From: Onthophagus taurus
Lineage: Eukaryota; Arthropoda; Insecta; Coleoptera; Scarabaeidae
Assembly (NCBI RefSeq): GCF_036711975.1
Contig: NC_091967.1
Span: forward strand, 2,604,001-2,668,000
Direction of reading: 5' to 3'
DNA: 64,000 nucleotides
A program made the position numbers and the translations under genes. This document shows positions 27,601 to 39,600 of this stretch, one piece after another. Position 1 is the first letter of the stretch. The number at the start of each line of letters is the position of its first letter. Below the pieces are notes generated by a model that was given only the letters and a program-made list of their open reading frames with translations, made no database searches and was not told where the DNA came from.

Positions 27601-30600
27601 CGTTTTGTTAAATTAACCGAAACGGCGGATTTGGACTTTTGGGAAGATCATAAATTTTAACTCTGGTATTCATGAAATCTAGCTGTGTGATTGAAATAAA
27701 ACTTTTAGATTTTTCTAAATATCTACAATCAAAAGATTCTTGATTAGTTGGTAATTAATGATCTTTTTGTAGATACCAATAACGGTGTGTACTATCGCTG
27801 CGGGATCAACGTTTGGAGAGACAATTTTGCAAGATTTACCAAGAGAAGTTACCGTCGTCACGCAAACTACTTGTGAACTACTGAGAGTTGAGCAAACTGA
27901 CTTTAAACTCATATGGGAGGTAAGTAATGACGATTATTTCTATTTTACGTTATCAACTTACGTTATTTATTATTCCGCTTTTAATATTGATAAGAAATAA
28001 AGTAAAAAATTTAAATTTCAAATTGTGACATACATTCAATCGGAAAATTACGTATTTTAAAATGTTAAACGTAAATATTAATGAACCGTTTTGGGACGAC
28101 AAATTTAAACAAACCGTGGCACCGAAATCGACAACGCGAACATTTTTATCAACGAGGCCCACAATATACGTCGCCCGATTTATGAAAAATGAACATTTAC
28201 AAAGCTTTTCAATGCACGTTTATTTTTTGTACTTTTCCGGGTGATTAATTTCCTTTGGATTTTTTAATTGAAATACTTTTTTCGATCAAAAAACAACGTT
28301 AAAAAGTAATAACTTCAAAAGTTTTGACTTGGAAGATTGACTTCAAACGGAGTCAAGATCGATTTTAACCGGTATGACCCCGTTCGTTCCTTATCTCTAT
28401 CAAACTGGAGAGTTTTCCGTAACAACCCCTTAGGCTTTTCGTAGCTAAACTAAATTCGGAAATCAATTATACGACGGTTTAAAATTTAAGTCCACTTAAA
28501 TCTAAAGGTAAATGTAACATTATATCATTTTATTTTTAAAATATGATGGTTTTATTTATACAGGGTGTCCCGCAACGATTGTACAAAACTGCATCAGCCT
28601 ATGCTCAAAAATAAACAAAAAAAAGCCTAATAAACATAGGTCCGAAAATGGACCATTTTCGAGATATTCAAAGATTTAGTTTCATAAGTTGATATTGTTA
28701 ACATCATGAATTTAAATTTGTTTTTATAATAATTAAGTCGTTACTATGATTACGATAAGTTGTCTAATCAAAAAAAAATAATAATACTTGACGAAATTAT
28801 TATTTTACTATTTAATTTAATAAAACTATTAAGTATGGCTCCTATTAATGGAAGAGATGGCGGATATGGTGTATTGTTACGGACTAGCTGATGGAAATGC
28901 GTCGTTAGCAGCTCGTCATTACGCGCAAAGGTTCCCGAACAGACGATTGCCTAATAGTCACACCTTTAGCAGACTATGGGCCGGTTGTACAATATAGCGA
29001 TAAACTTCCCGACAGCGTTATCTGGCAGATAGGTTAGTTTGTACTGTATTACAATGTACGGATATTTTTGTCGGTGAGATTATCGGCAGGATAACTTATC
29101 GGGTACTCAGCGGTGCCGATAAGACACTTATCCGGCAGATATTTATGGTTACCAAAGTTTTTATATAAAAACTTTGTATGATTACTGCATAGGTTAACCT
29201 CTAACATTAAACGTTAACCTTATATATACGATGTGTCAGTGAAAATTTTTTTAAACAATTTATATTGTCAAAATCATAATTCAAACTTCAAAGAAAGACG
29301 TTGACGTTACCATTCTACGGCATAAATCACTAGATATGGGGAAAAACTACTACCAAGCGACTCTTGTTTCGCCGATAGCAATCCTACCGACAAAAACAGT
29401 TTGTACAACAGCGAATATCTTTATCCTCCTGATAAGTTTATCGGGCGGATAGATATCAGGTAGATTTATCGGTATATTGTACAACCGGCCCTATTTCTCA
29501 GATTAAAAGAAACGGGAAGCGTAACCCACAGCCATTCCACGAAGAGACATTACACAAGGCCGGTGGAATTAGAAGAATCAGTTTTGAGAAGAGTCGATGA
29601 AAATGCCTCAACCAGCATTAGAAGAATTTCTGCACAAGAAAACATTAACAAAACAACCGTTCACCGCATTTTAAGGGAGCAGTTGCTTTATCCTTATCAT
29701 TACAACAACGTTCAAGCTCTAACAGAAAATGATGGCGAAAAAAGAGAGATTTTTTGTAGATGGGCCATACAGGAAGAGGTAGTAAACGTCGACTTTCCCA
29801 TAAACATTGTATTTACGGATGAAGCAACATTTACTCAAAGCGGAATTTTTAATATACATAATGCGCACGTTTGGAGCGATGAAAATCCCCATGCAATACT
29901 AGAAACTCATCATCAGTGGCGATTCAGTGTTAATGTATGGGCTGGAGTTATAGGTGATCAGTTATTACGTCCATTTTTTCTTCTAAAGAGATTGACAGCC
30001 GATGCCTATATTGATCATTTGATGAATTACCTCAACAAATTCTAGAAGATTGCTACTTTATGCACGATGGAGCACCAGTACATTATGCACGCGCTACTCG
30101 AGCATACTTAAATAACAGATTTGGCAATAAGTGGATTGGCCGAGGAGGGCCACCTCGTTCACCAGATTTAAATCCGTTAGATTTTTGGTTTTGGGGACAT
30201 TTAAAACAAATTGTTTATTCTGAAGACGTTCAAAATGTGCAGGATTTGAAGAATAAAATTAGTAACGCATTTGACACAGTAAAACAAATTCCTGGTATCT
30301 TTGAACGCATTAGTAGTTCATTTAGAAAACGTATCCGTTTGTGTTTAGAAGTAAATGGTGCGCATATTGAACATTTATTATGACAAGAATCTTTTCCAAT
30401 TTGTTAAATATTCGTTGTTTTTATGCTGGTTGAACGATTTTCTTCGACAATCTTTGTTACTTGTTTTGTTAAATTATTAATGAACTGTATTAATTAACTT
30501 AATATTATCTTATTATTTATTAAACTTTATTTTAACCATCGTAACCATGGTAATCATATAATTACTGCATCTAAATCGTTAGAATTAATGATGTTTACAA

Positions 30601-33600
30601 TAGGTCAGCTTATGAAACTAAAACTTTGAATATCTCGAAATTGGTCCATTTTCGGACCTATGTTTATTAGACTTTTCTTGTCTGTTTTCGATCAGAGAAT
30701 ACGCTGATGCAGTATTGTATAATCGTTGCGGGACACCTGTATACAGGGTGGTTCAGTTGTTAATCGGGAAACTTTACTAGGACGTAGTACTTGCCAAAAT
30801 AACACAAGTTTTTTATATAAACATAGGGTCGCAACTCTTTTGTTTTCGAGCTATGAGCGATCAAAGTTGAGCATAAAATTTACATTTTATTATTTATTTC
30901 GGCTATAAGTAAACCGAAGAATTTGAAATTTGGTATGTATTTACTACTGGTTAACATCTTGTTTTCTAGCATACCTTAAGCTTCCCTAGCGCCCTCTAAG
31001 GGGATGAAATTCACCACCCCCTTGGTTCTTTTTAGAAGAACTTTTTAACGCCATGGAGTATTAACATAAAAAAATATTGGTTATAAAGCTCATTCTTTAA
31101 TGGTACTTTTTTGTCTCTTTAGTTTTTTTCCTAAAATTGATAGTTTTTGTGTAAAAAAATGGAATGTCGTGCCATGTACCGCCATGCTTAGCTAAAATTA
31201 CTCTAAAAGTTGGCTTTGATTTTCAAAAAACAATTTATGTTTGTATTGAGACGAGCTGTTAGTTACGTTAAATCCTCTTAATTGTTGACAATTATTGAAA
31301 ATATTTCTTGATTGTTATTAAGTAAAAGTATCATTATTTTTTTATTGTTGATCATTGTTTAAAAAACTACGAAAAATTGATCATGCCACGATTATTTTCG
31401 ACAGAAGAATACGCAGACATTCATTTTATTTATGGTTTTTGTGATGGAAATGCGGAAGCGGCATCTAGAGAATACGCTAGAAGGTTTCCTAATAGAAGAT
31501 GTCCTGATCCTCAGGTATTTATCAATACACATCAACGTTTTCGACAATATGGTTTAAATACCCAGCAAGTACGAAATAATCAAAATAACAGAAACCAAAG
31601 AGCAATTTTAAACCTTTTTGATAATGACAGCACATTAAGCAGTCGCATAGCTGCTAGACTACTTCAAGCTCAAAATTTACGAGTCTCAAGAAGTACAATT
31701 TTACGAACTCTGAAGAAGGACCACAGGAAACCCTATCGTTTTCAACCTGTACAAAATTTAAGACCTGAAGATGGTCCTAAAAGAGTAACTTTCTGTAGGT
31801 GGTTTGTACAGTCTGTTGAACGTGACCAAAATTTTTGTAAGAAGATTTTGTGGACAGATGAAGCCACGTTTACAAGAAGGGGTGTCGTAAATTACCATAA
31901 CTTACATAGTTGGGAGCATGAAAATCCCCATGCAATACGTCCAAAAACCTACCAAACAGAGTTTAGTTTTAATGTGTGGATGGGTGTCATTAATAATAAC
32001 CTCTGTGGGCCTTATTTTTTGCCACCTCGTTTGAACGCAACGATGTTTTTAAATTTTTTGCAAAACGATTTGGCGGAATGTTTATCGGACGTTCCTCTAG
32101 GTGATCTGGAGCAACATTGGCTTCAGATGGATACGTGCATGGTGTAACGCACGTTATGGACATAGACGGATAGGACGACTAGGTCCTGTCAATTATCAAG
32201 AGGCAAACCGAGGTCCCGTTGCCTGGCCACCAAGGTCTCCTGATCTTAACGTTTTAGATTTTTTTGTGTGGGGCTATATGAAAAATCTAGTTTACGCCGC
32301 TCCAATAAACACTCGGGAAGAACTGTTGGGAAAAATAAAAAACACTTTAAGGAACAATCCGTTTCAAATATTAGCAGCAGTTAATTCTGTTGTTACAAGA
32401 TGCCAAAAATGCATTGATAACAATGGCATGCATTTTGAACAATTTTTAAATTAATTGTGTTTATTTTTGTAATGAGTTTTTTTGATAAATTTGTTTCATT
32501 TTGATTCTTAATTAGTTTTCTGTTTGTTTTTTAACATTTTTCTCTTGTAATTTCCATTTTTTTAGTATACTATTTAATTTATTATTAAATGTTACTTATC
32601 TTTTGAATGATTATTTTAACTTAAATTTAATTAAATTTTTTATTACTTTAATGAGAAAACAAGTCAAGAGACGAAATCGTAAATAATTTGTGTTATTGTG
32701 TTAGCCCAAAATCCTGGTAAGTTTACATCTTCCATAGCCAACTTAAAATTTTGTTTTTTATTTGTAGGTAGCGCTTTGCCGCGCAATGTAACATATTTTA
32801 TTTTTTTACGCAAAAACTATCAATTTTAAGAGAAAAACTAAAGAGACAAAAAAGAACCACTAAAGAATGAGCTGTACAACCCATATTTTTCTATGTTAAT
32901 ATTGCATTGCGTTAAAAAGTTCTTCTAAAAAGAACCAAGGGGGTGGTGAATTTCATCCCCTTAGAGGGCGCTAGGGAAGCTTAAGGTATGCTAGAAAACA
33001 AGATGTTAACCAGTAGTAAATACATACCAAATTTCAAATTCTTCGGTTTACTTATAGCCGAAATAAATAATAAAATGTAAATTTTTAGCTCAACTTTGAT
33101 CGCTCATAGCTCGAAAACAAAAGAGTTGCGACCCTATGTTTATATAAAAAAATTGTGTTATTTTGGCAAGTACTACGTCCTAGTAAAGTTTCCCGATTAA
33201 AAACTGAACCACCCTGTATATTACAATTATGTTAAAAAAGTAAACTTAAAATTTGGTAAATATCGCTTAAATACGCATGCGTGATTTCATATCGACTGGA
33301 AATCGTTCCAAATTGAATGTTGATGGTCATTTTTAGATACAATTACCGCTGGGTTATCCAAAAACTGAAACAACTTTATTTAGTTTTACAAATTAAGTGC
33401 TTGACTTTAAAGTGGCTTTTCAATATGAACTTTTTCATTGAAAAGTAGATGCTTAATTCATAATTAATGAAAATTTAATAAAGACTTTTTTAATGAATGA
33501 GTGCTTTAAGTCTTATGAAACGTGTTTTTTATGCTATTTTTTGTAATTCGCGTTTTTATCCTTTTTTTTAAACAAAAATAAAATAAATTTTGACAATTTG

Positions 33601-36600
33601 GGGAAATAGGTATGTAGCAGTTGGTAACAACGTAACACTTGAAAATAAAAATTTGATTGACAAATAAAAACTGTCAAAACACAAAATATATTCACCTGAA
33701 AAAAATGTTTGATGTGCACCTCCCAAAATAAGAGAAATTGCTCAGAGTCAATGTCCTCATCATTGTGGACCTTGTATTCGATGCTAAGAACGTGTTTAAA
33801 CATCCATAGACAAAAATTGTCACATTGACAACTAGAAAAATTAATGACCCAATGTCACCAACTTGAACTGATTCCATAAAATGTTACTAAAACCTCATTA
33901 CAGCATCGGATGCTGTAAAGAGTGTCATTACAGCACCCGTTTGAGTACTGTAATAGCTTTCATTACCGTCGCGAATTACAAAAAAAATATTTCAATTTAG
34001 TTCAAAAGTTTGTATCTTAAAAAGTAAGCGTCATTTTTGAAAAAGTAGATCCTTTAATTGATAGTTGAACATTTAATAAAGATTTTATTATGATAATATC
34101 GTAATAAAGCTATCTTCTTGTCAAGTTTATCAAAAAAAAATTAAAATTTTTCGCTGTATTAAACTCAAACGTTATTTTTAATTATCTTTTTTGTTTCAGA
34201 AAAATAAGGAATTAATGCACGAATTCATATTAAACAGCAAACACAAAAATGGTAAGAAATGTCGTAATACATACTCAGAAACAAATAGAACATAACTTAA
34301 CTTACATGTAGCTACGTGACAATATATTTTTTTAAAGTTATCTGGGGAATTTTCCGGACAGAAACGTAGTAACAATATTCGTTCTACGAATAGCTCTTTG
34401 CATTTAGTTTCGAAAGTTGTAACGCGCATAACGCGGTGTCATTTTGTATCGTTGCCAAACCCGAAAACATTAGTATGACGCGGTTTAGTGGTCCTTTAAC
34501 CTCTAATTAATGTGTTGGTACTATGTTCTCATCGATCCGTTATACTCTATCTGCGGCGTTTTAACGAAAAATTGCACCAGGAACGGTACGTTTTCATTAA
34601 CTACGTTATCCAATAAACCTTTTTACTGGAACGAGAGATGGGTAACTTTTTACCTAACTCTCTTTCGCATTTATCGACCCGAAAGATAACGCAATATATG
34701 ACCTATTAATTAAGCCTACGCGATACTTCGTTTCGTTTATTATTAACAATTTAATTTTTTTCCATTAAATTTAAATCAAATTGTTATAAAAGATGAGCAA
34801 TTAGAAATGGGAAACTAGAATTGAATTTGTAACCTATTGATCAAGTGGAAATGTTTACTTTGAGCACCGTGCAAGTGAACCCGAACATTCCGGAAGAACT
34901 AATTAACCTATTTGCGTCCTCTAATTACCGGTTATTAATGCAATTAGAATTCGCTTAAAAATATCGCTTTGATGTTACGTTTTATTTGTAATTATCAAAC
35001 CTTATTTAATTTTTACCAATTGAAAATGAAATGCAAAACTTTTAGAATAATAATTTTTATTAAGGAATAGGTGCGAGTGGTCGCGGATCGATGCAAGAAA
35101 AAGCAACACCACCTTCACGAAGATGTCAATCGCCGGATCAACCAAATCCCGCCACTCCGATAACAGAAAAACCGACCGCCGCAATCGGACGAATAGGTTG
35201 GGCGTTAAGAACATTACTTTTAAGTAAGTTTTTTTATTTCACATCTCTTTAAAATCGCATTCAAAAAAGAGAATAGAAACTTTTCTTACGGTATTATGCC
35301 GTTTGTACAAATGCGGTTAACCATCACCGTTTTACGTTATCGATTCACTGCAGTGTAGATATTGTATGTGTAGAAATGTCCCGCAGTGTGTCCCCTGGAA
35401 TCCTTTGACAAGTATCTGGATTTGCTATAAAGCTTTGTTTCATTATTTCTCTAAGAATGTTTTTCAACTATTTTTTTATATCGGAATGTTTCAAAAATAT
35501 TCTACAATTAATGAGGGGGTTAGTGCAAAAAGGGTACAAATAGCTTTTTTGTATTGCTGAGTTATTTGATCCTAAAGTTACTTCAACTTTTAAAATTCAA
35601 CAATAAAATATGAGTCTGTATAAACTGCCAGATGTATTGTTCATATTTTATTAGAGAAGAAAAGTTTGAACCACGATGCATGGCTACATGCTTTTTCAAA
35701 GGTTTTTGCACTTATACCCTTTTTGCGTAAAACAATTTTTCACCACAAAAAAAACTTTATTAAGTAAATACAAGAGAAAGTAACAAAGGTAATCGATAAA
35801 CGTTGGTACATAAAATAGTAATATTACTCATAATCAGAATCTAGATAAGATGCAATATCAGAATCACTGTCATCGTTGGATATGGCAGTTGAGCTGGAAG
35901 GCACTTCTATATTTTTAGTTTTCTTTGGCGCCTCTCGTGATGTTTTCTTTGTTTTCTTCTTCATCTTTTTCAGTGGTTCTTCATGAGCCATGTTTTTATA
36001 AAATGGATGGTATATTGGAGGAATAAATTCCAGAAGGGTTTGTAGATTTTTCCATTTGTCAAACTTGATTTTATTAGCCTCTGTATGAAGCTGTGTAAAT
36101 ATGGAAAACGATGGACGTCCAGGAAAAGCCGAGGTGCATATACATGTCCTAAAGGGAAATGATATTTCTAGGGTGTCTTTAAACTCAAAAGAAAACGTTT
36201 CTTGTCGTTTGTCGTATCTGAAGTGGTTTATTTCTCGAAATTTAATAGGATGTCCAGAAGTATCTTTTTTTGGATCACGTATAGCTTTCAGCTGTTCAAA
36301 ACTGTAGAATTTCTCTTGTGTCATTTTATGAACAGCGAATTTCGTTGATGACTTTTTAATAACTTCATGCCAGTGATCGGGAACAAATACTTGAGGATTC
36401 TTTCTCTTATTTTTTGCAATAAGGGCAAAGTCTCTATCGCACTCCATGTACGTGTGCCCTGATTCCAAAAATTTATGGTCGATTTCTTCAATATTAGTAG
36501 AGTTAACCAGAAACATTAGCAGCTTGCACACGTTTTTGTTCTTATTTTGTCCTCCGCAGGAGTCACTAAAAGCGATAACATTGGTTATGTTTTGGGGCAG

Positions 36601-39600
36601 TGATTTGAAATATTCAAGAAGACATGATCCGATCTCCTGGGAACCCCTGGAGGCAACCGTTTCATCCCAAGTGTACAGGGTGGGCAAATTTGGCTGTTAT
36701 TATAGGCTATCTCAGAAACTATAAGAGATACGAAAAAAGTAGGTGCCATGTCCCGGTCTCTTTTTTCGAGACTAACCCAATCCCGCAAACACCAAACCTC
36801 TATCTTCTTTTGTTTTTTAGTTATAGCCAAAAAGTCAAATTTTCGTGATTTCAAAAAATGCTCATATTTCGTTTATTTTTGAAATTAGAGGAATGAGGTT
36901 GATACGTTCTTAAGACACTTTTTTAAGTAGAATATACTGCCGTTGAAAAATTTTAAAAATATTTGATGATTTTTGAGATACAACACAAAGTTGTACTTTT
37001 TTAAATACAAACTATAGTAGATTATGGTGTTGCTGAAAAGAGCATATTTTTAGCTTCCCAATAATGTATTGCACGCATGGTGTATTTGGGGAAAATAAGC
37101 GTTATTTTTTAATTCTAAAATATTAAAGATTAATATTCAAAATTTTAATTATAGTAGGCGAGGAAAACGTTAAATGCCACTTAGTTACTATAGCAACGTG
37201 AGTTTACTGATCATTTCATTCATGAATTTTTCGAAACGAGTTTCCCGCTTAAAAATTCCTCATTATTTTTAAATACATAAAGCGATAAAATAAATGATAG
37301 AATAGATAAGGCTCCATATCCCATATAATCATCGTTTCAATGGAAAGTCCACTGCTCAGTTTATGATCCCTAATCTTCCTCTATCTCACCCAATTTCAAA
37401 AGAAAAGGTTGCTAATATCAAAAAACTTATGAATCTTATGTTTGGGGAAAACTGAGAAAATACTACCGAATATTTCATTCATTAATACTGTTGTAACCTT
37501 ACAACCAGTAAGTTTAGTAAAGGATGACAGTCTGTGACTGTTTACTTCCTGAAGTTGTTGTTCATATTTAATTATTCATTAATTAATACGTTTCTTGTAT
37601 TTTTAATAAACAAACTTTATCTACTAAATCATTTTTGTTGGTGAACAAAGTTAGGGATAAGACACTGAGAAATTTAAATCAACTATTCAAAGTTTTTATT
37701 CGTTGGTACAAAACCAACTTTATCCTGCATAAAGCTAGGTGTCCACTTGAGAGAAACTTCTGAGAGTAACTCTCGATATCTACTCTCAACTCTGTGTCCA
37801 CTTGAGACTGTTTTAGCTTTCCGAGAGCATCTACAAAACTTCCGAGAGCTTCCTCTCAGACAGTTCTCTCAGGACCGTGTCCACTAGTGAAATGTGTCCG
37901 TGCTATGGAAAGTCAAATTTATTTTCTTTCAGTGCTTGGTGTTTGTAAACATGGATGTAAACAAAATTGCAAGTGCAATAGTGTTGTACAAAATTTCAAA
38001 AAAAAAAAAATAAAAAGAAGCTGTTGGGTTAAATCATGGATTTGGCGTAGATTAGAGCTGGGTGTCAACAAATATCAACATTCGTTGTCAAATTGTTAGT
38101 TATTTGGCATACTGGAATCACAAAAAAGTGAACTCGATTGCTTTAATGGCACTTATAAATGCAAACTATAAGTTTATTGTCGTACACGTGATAGCTTAAT
38201 AGTGGCTTGGCAGTATTTTGGACAATTATTAGAAAATATAAACTTAAACGCCTCAATTGCTGTAAGAGACTAGATATTGCTGGCAGAAGACTAAGTACTA
38301 CTAATGAAAGACTAGATGTTGCAAATGAAGCAGATTCTTCTTACAGAAGACTGCACACTACTACCAGAAGACGAAATACTGTTGGTAGAAGACTAGATAT
38401 TGCTGCAAAAGATTAGATATTGCTGGCAAAAGACTAAGTATTGCTAGTGAAAAACTAGATATTGCAAATGAAGCACATCCTTCTTACAGAAGACTACACA
38501 CTACTACTAAAAATCAAATACTTTTAGCAGAAGACTTAATTTTACTGCCAGAACACCAAAATATGTTGTCAGAAGTTACTATTACTAATGGTACAAATCC
38601 CGTTTAAATTTCTGTCCAATACTTGTTAAAATTACATCCTTCGCTTCCCAATTTCTATGTTCATTAGATGTGATATTCCAAAGAATTGAATTTTCTTCAT
38701 ACACTTCAATTAATTCAAATATTTCTTCTTGGGACTATTTTCTTTTAGGTGTTATCTTTAAAGGGGTTATATTGAGAAAACTCGCAGCTACTCGCAGCAA
38801 AATTCGAACCTTGTTTGGTTTTTGACAGTTACTCTCACGATAGATAAATTGTGCGTGTCCACTTGAGTACAAATCTCAACGTGTTTACTCTCCGAAAGTT
38901 TGTGGGGACTCTCTGATAGTTACTCTCAGATGCGTGTCCACCAGAAAATATACTCTCGATAGCTTTTCTGGAGAGCATTTCTCGCAAGTGGACACTTAGC
39001 TTAATAGTACAAGACCAACTTTCTGTCATATTCGTGCAAAACCATACAGCAATTAGGTAGTAATTACTGTCCGAATCCGCCTACTATAATCAAAATTTTG
39101 AACTTTAGCGCTTACTATTTTGGAATTGAAAATTAACGCTTATTTTCCGCAAATGCACCATACATGCGATACATCATTGAAAAGCTAAAAATATGCTCTT
39201 TTCATTAACATCATAATCAAGTATAGTTTGTATTTAAAAAAATACAACTTTGTGTTGTATCTCAAAAATTATCAAATATTTTTAAAATTTTTCAACGGCA
39301 GTATATTCTACTTAAAAAAGTGTCTTAAGAACGTATCAACCTCATTTCTCTAATTTCAAAAATAAACGAAATATGAGCATTTTTTGAAATCACGAAAATT
39401 TGACTTTTTGGCTATAACTTAAAAACAAAAGAAGATAGAGGTTTGGTGTTTGCGGGATTGGGTTAGTCTCGAAAAAAGAGATCGGGACATGGCACCTACT
39501 TTTTTCGTATCTCTTATAGTTTCTGAGATAGCCTATAATAACACCCAAATTTGCCCACCCTGTACATATCTGATTTTCCGGTGACTAAATTGTGTACACC

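Larger units (their letters stand above)
28561..30739 (+). mobile_element. Mariner-like element 1 with DUF4817-type transposase (broken)
   Basis: Inverted ends CAGGGTGTCCCGCAACGATT and CAGGTGTCCCGCAACGATTA (reverse side) extend over more than 120 bp, flanked by TA at 28559-28560 and 30740-30741. The interior encodes a Tc1/mariner-superfamily transposase in plus orientation: an N-terminal helix-turn-helix region (28857-28977), then catalytic parts [21 protein letters not shown] and [15 protein letters not shown]. The last two aspartates are about 37 residues apart. It is inactivated by the inserted MITE at 28978-29491 and by a one-base frameshift near 30020-30045. Confidence 0.85.
36676..39562. 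mobile_element. Foldback element inside the transposase-like gene, TA duplication
   Basis: Ends CAGGGTGGGCAAATTTGG and CCAAATTTGCCCACCCTG are flanked by TA (36674-36675, 39563-39564). The inverted arms are about 480 bp each (36676-37158 against 39080-39562). Removing the element plus one TA joins ATG-TAC-ACT-TGG in frame across the host gene. The spacer contains tandem ACAAAACCAACTTT-like repeats and the Harbinger derivative 37733-39001. No transposase of its own. Confidence 0.85.

Noticed and set aside
28062-28244. Possible extra Epac exon
   Set aside because: The peptide has no Epac similarity, and exons 27773-27919 and 34200-34251 already join in frame.
36101-36307. Plus-strand ORFs over the [13 protein letters not shown] gene (also 36446-36854)
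   Set aside because: They are shadows of the longer minus-strand coding frame or lie in the foldback inverted repeat.
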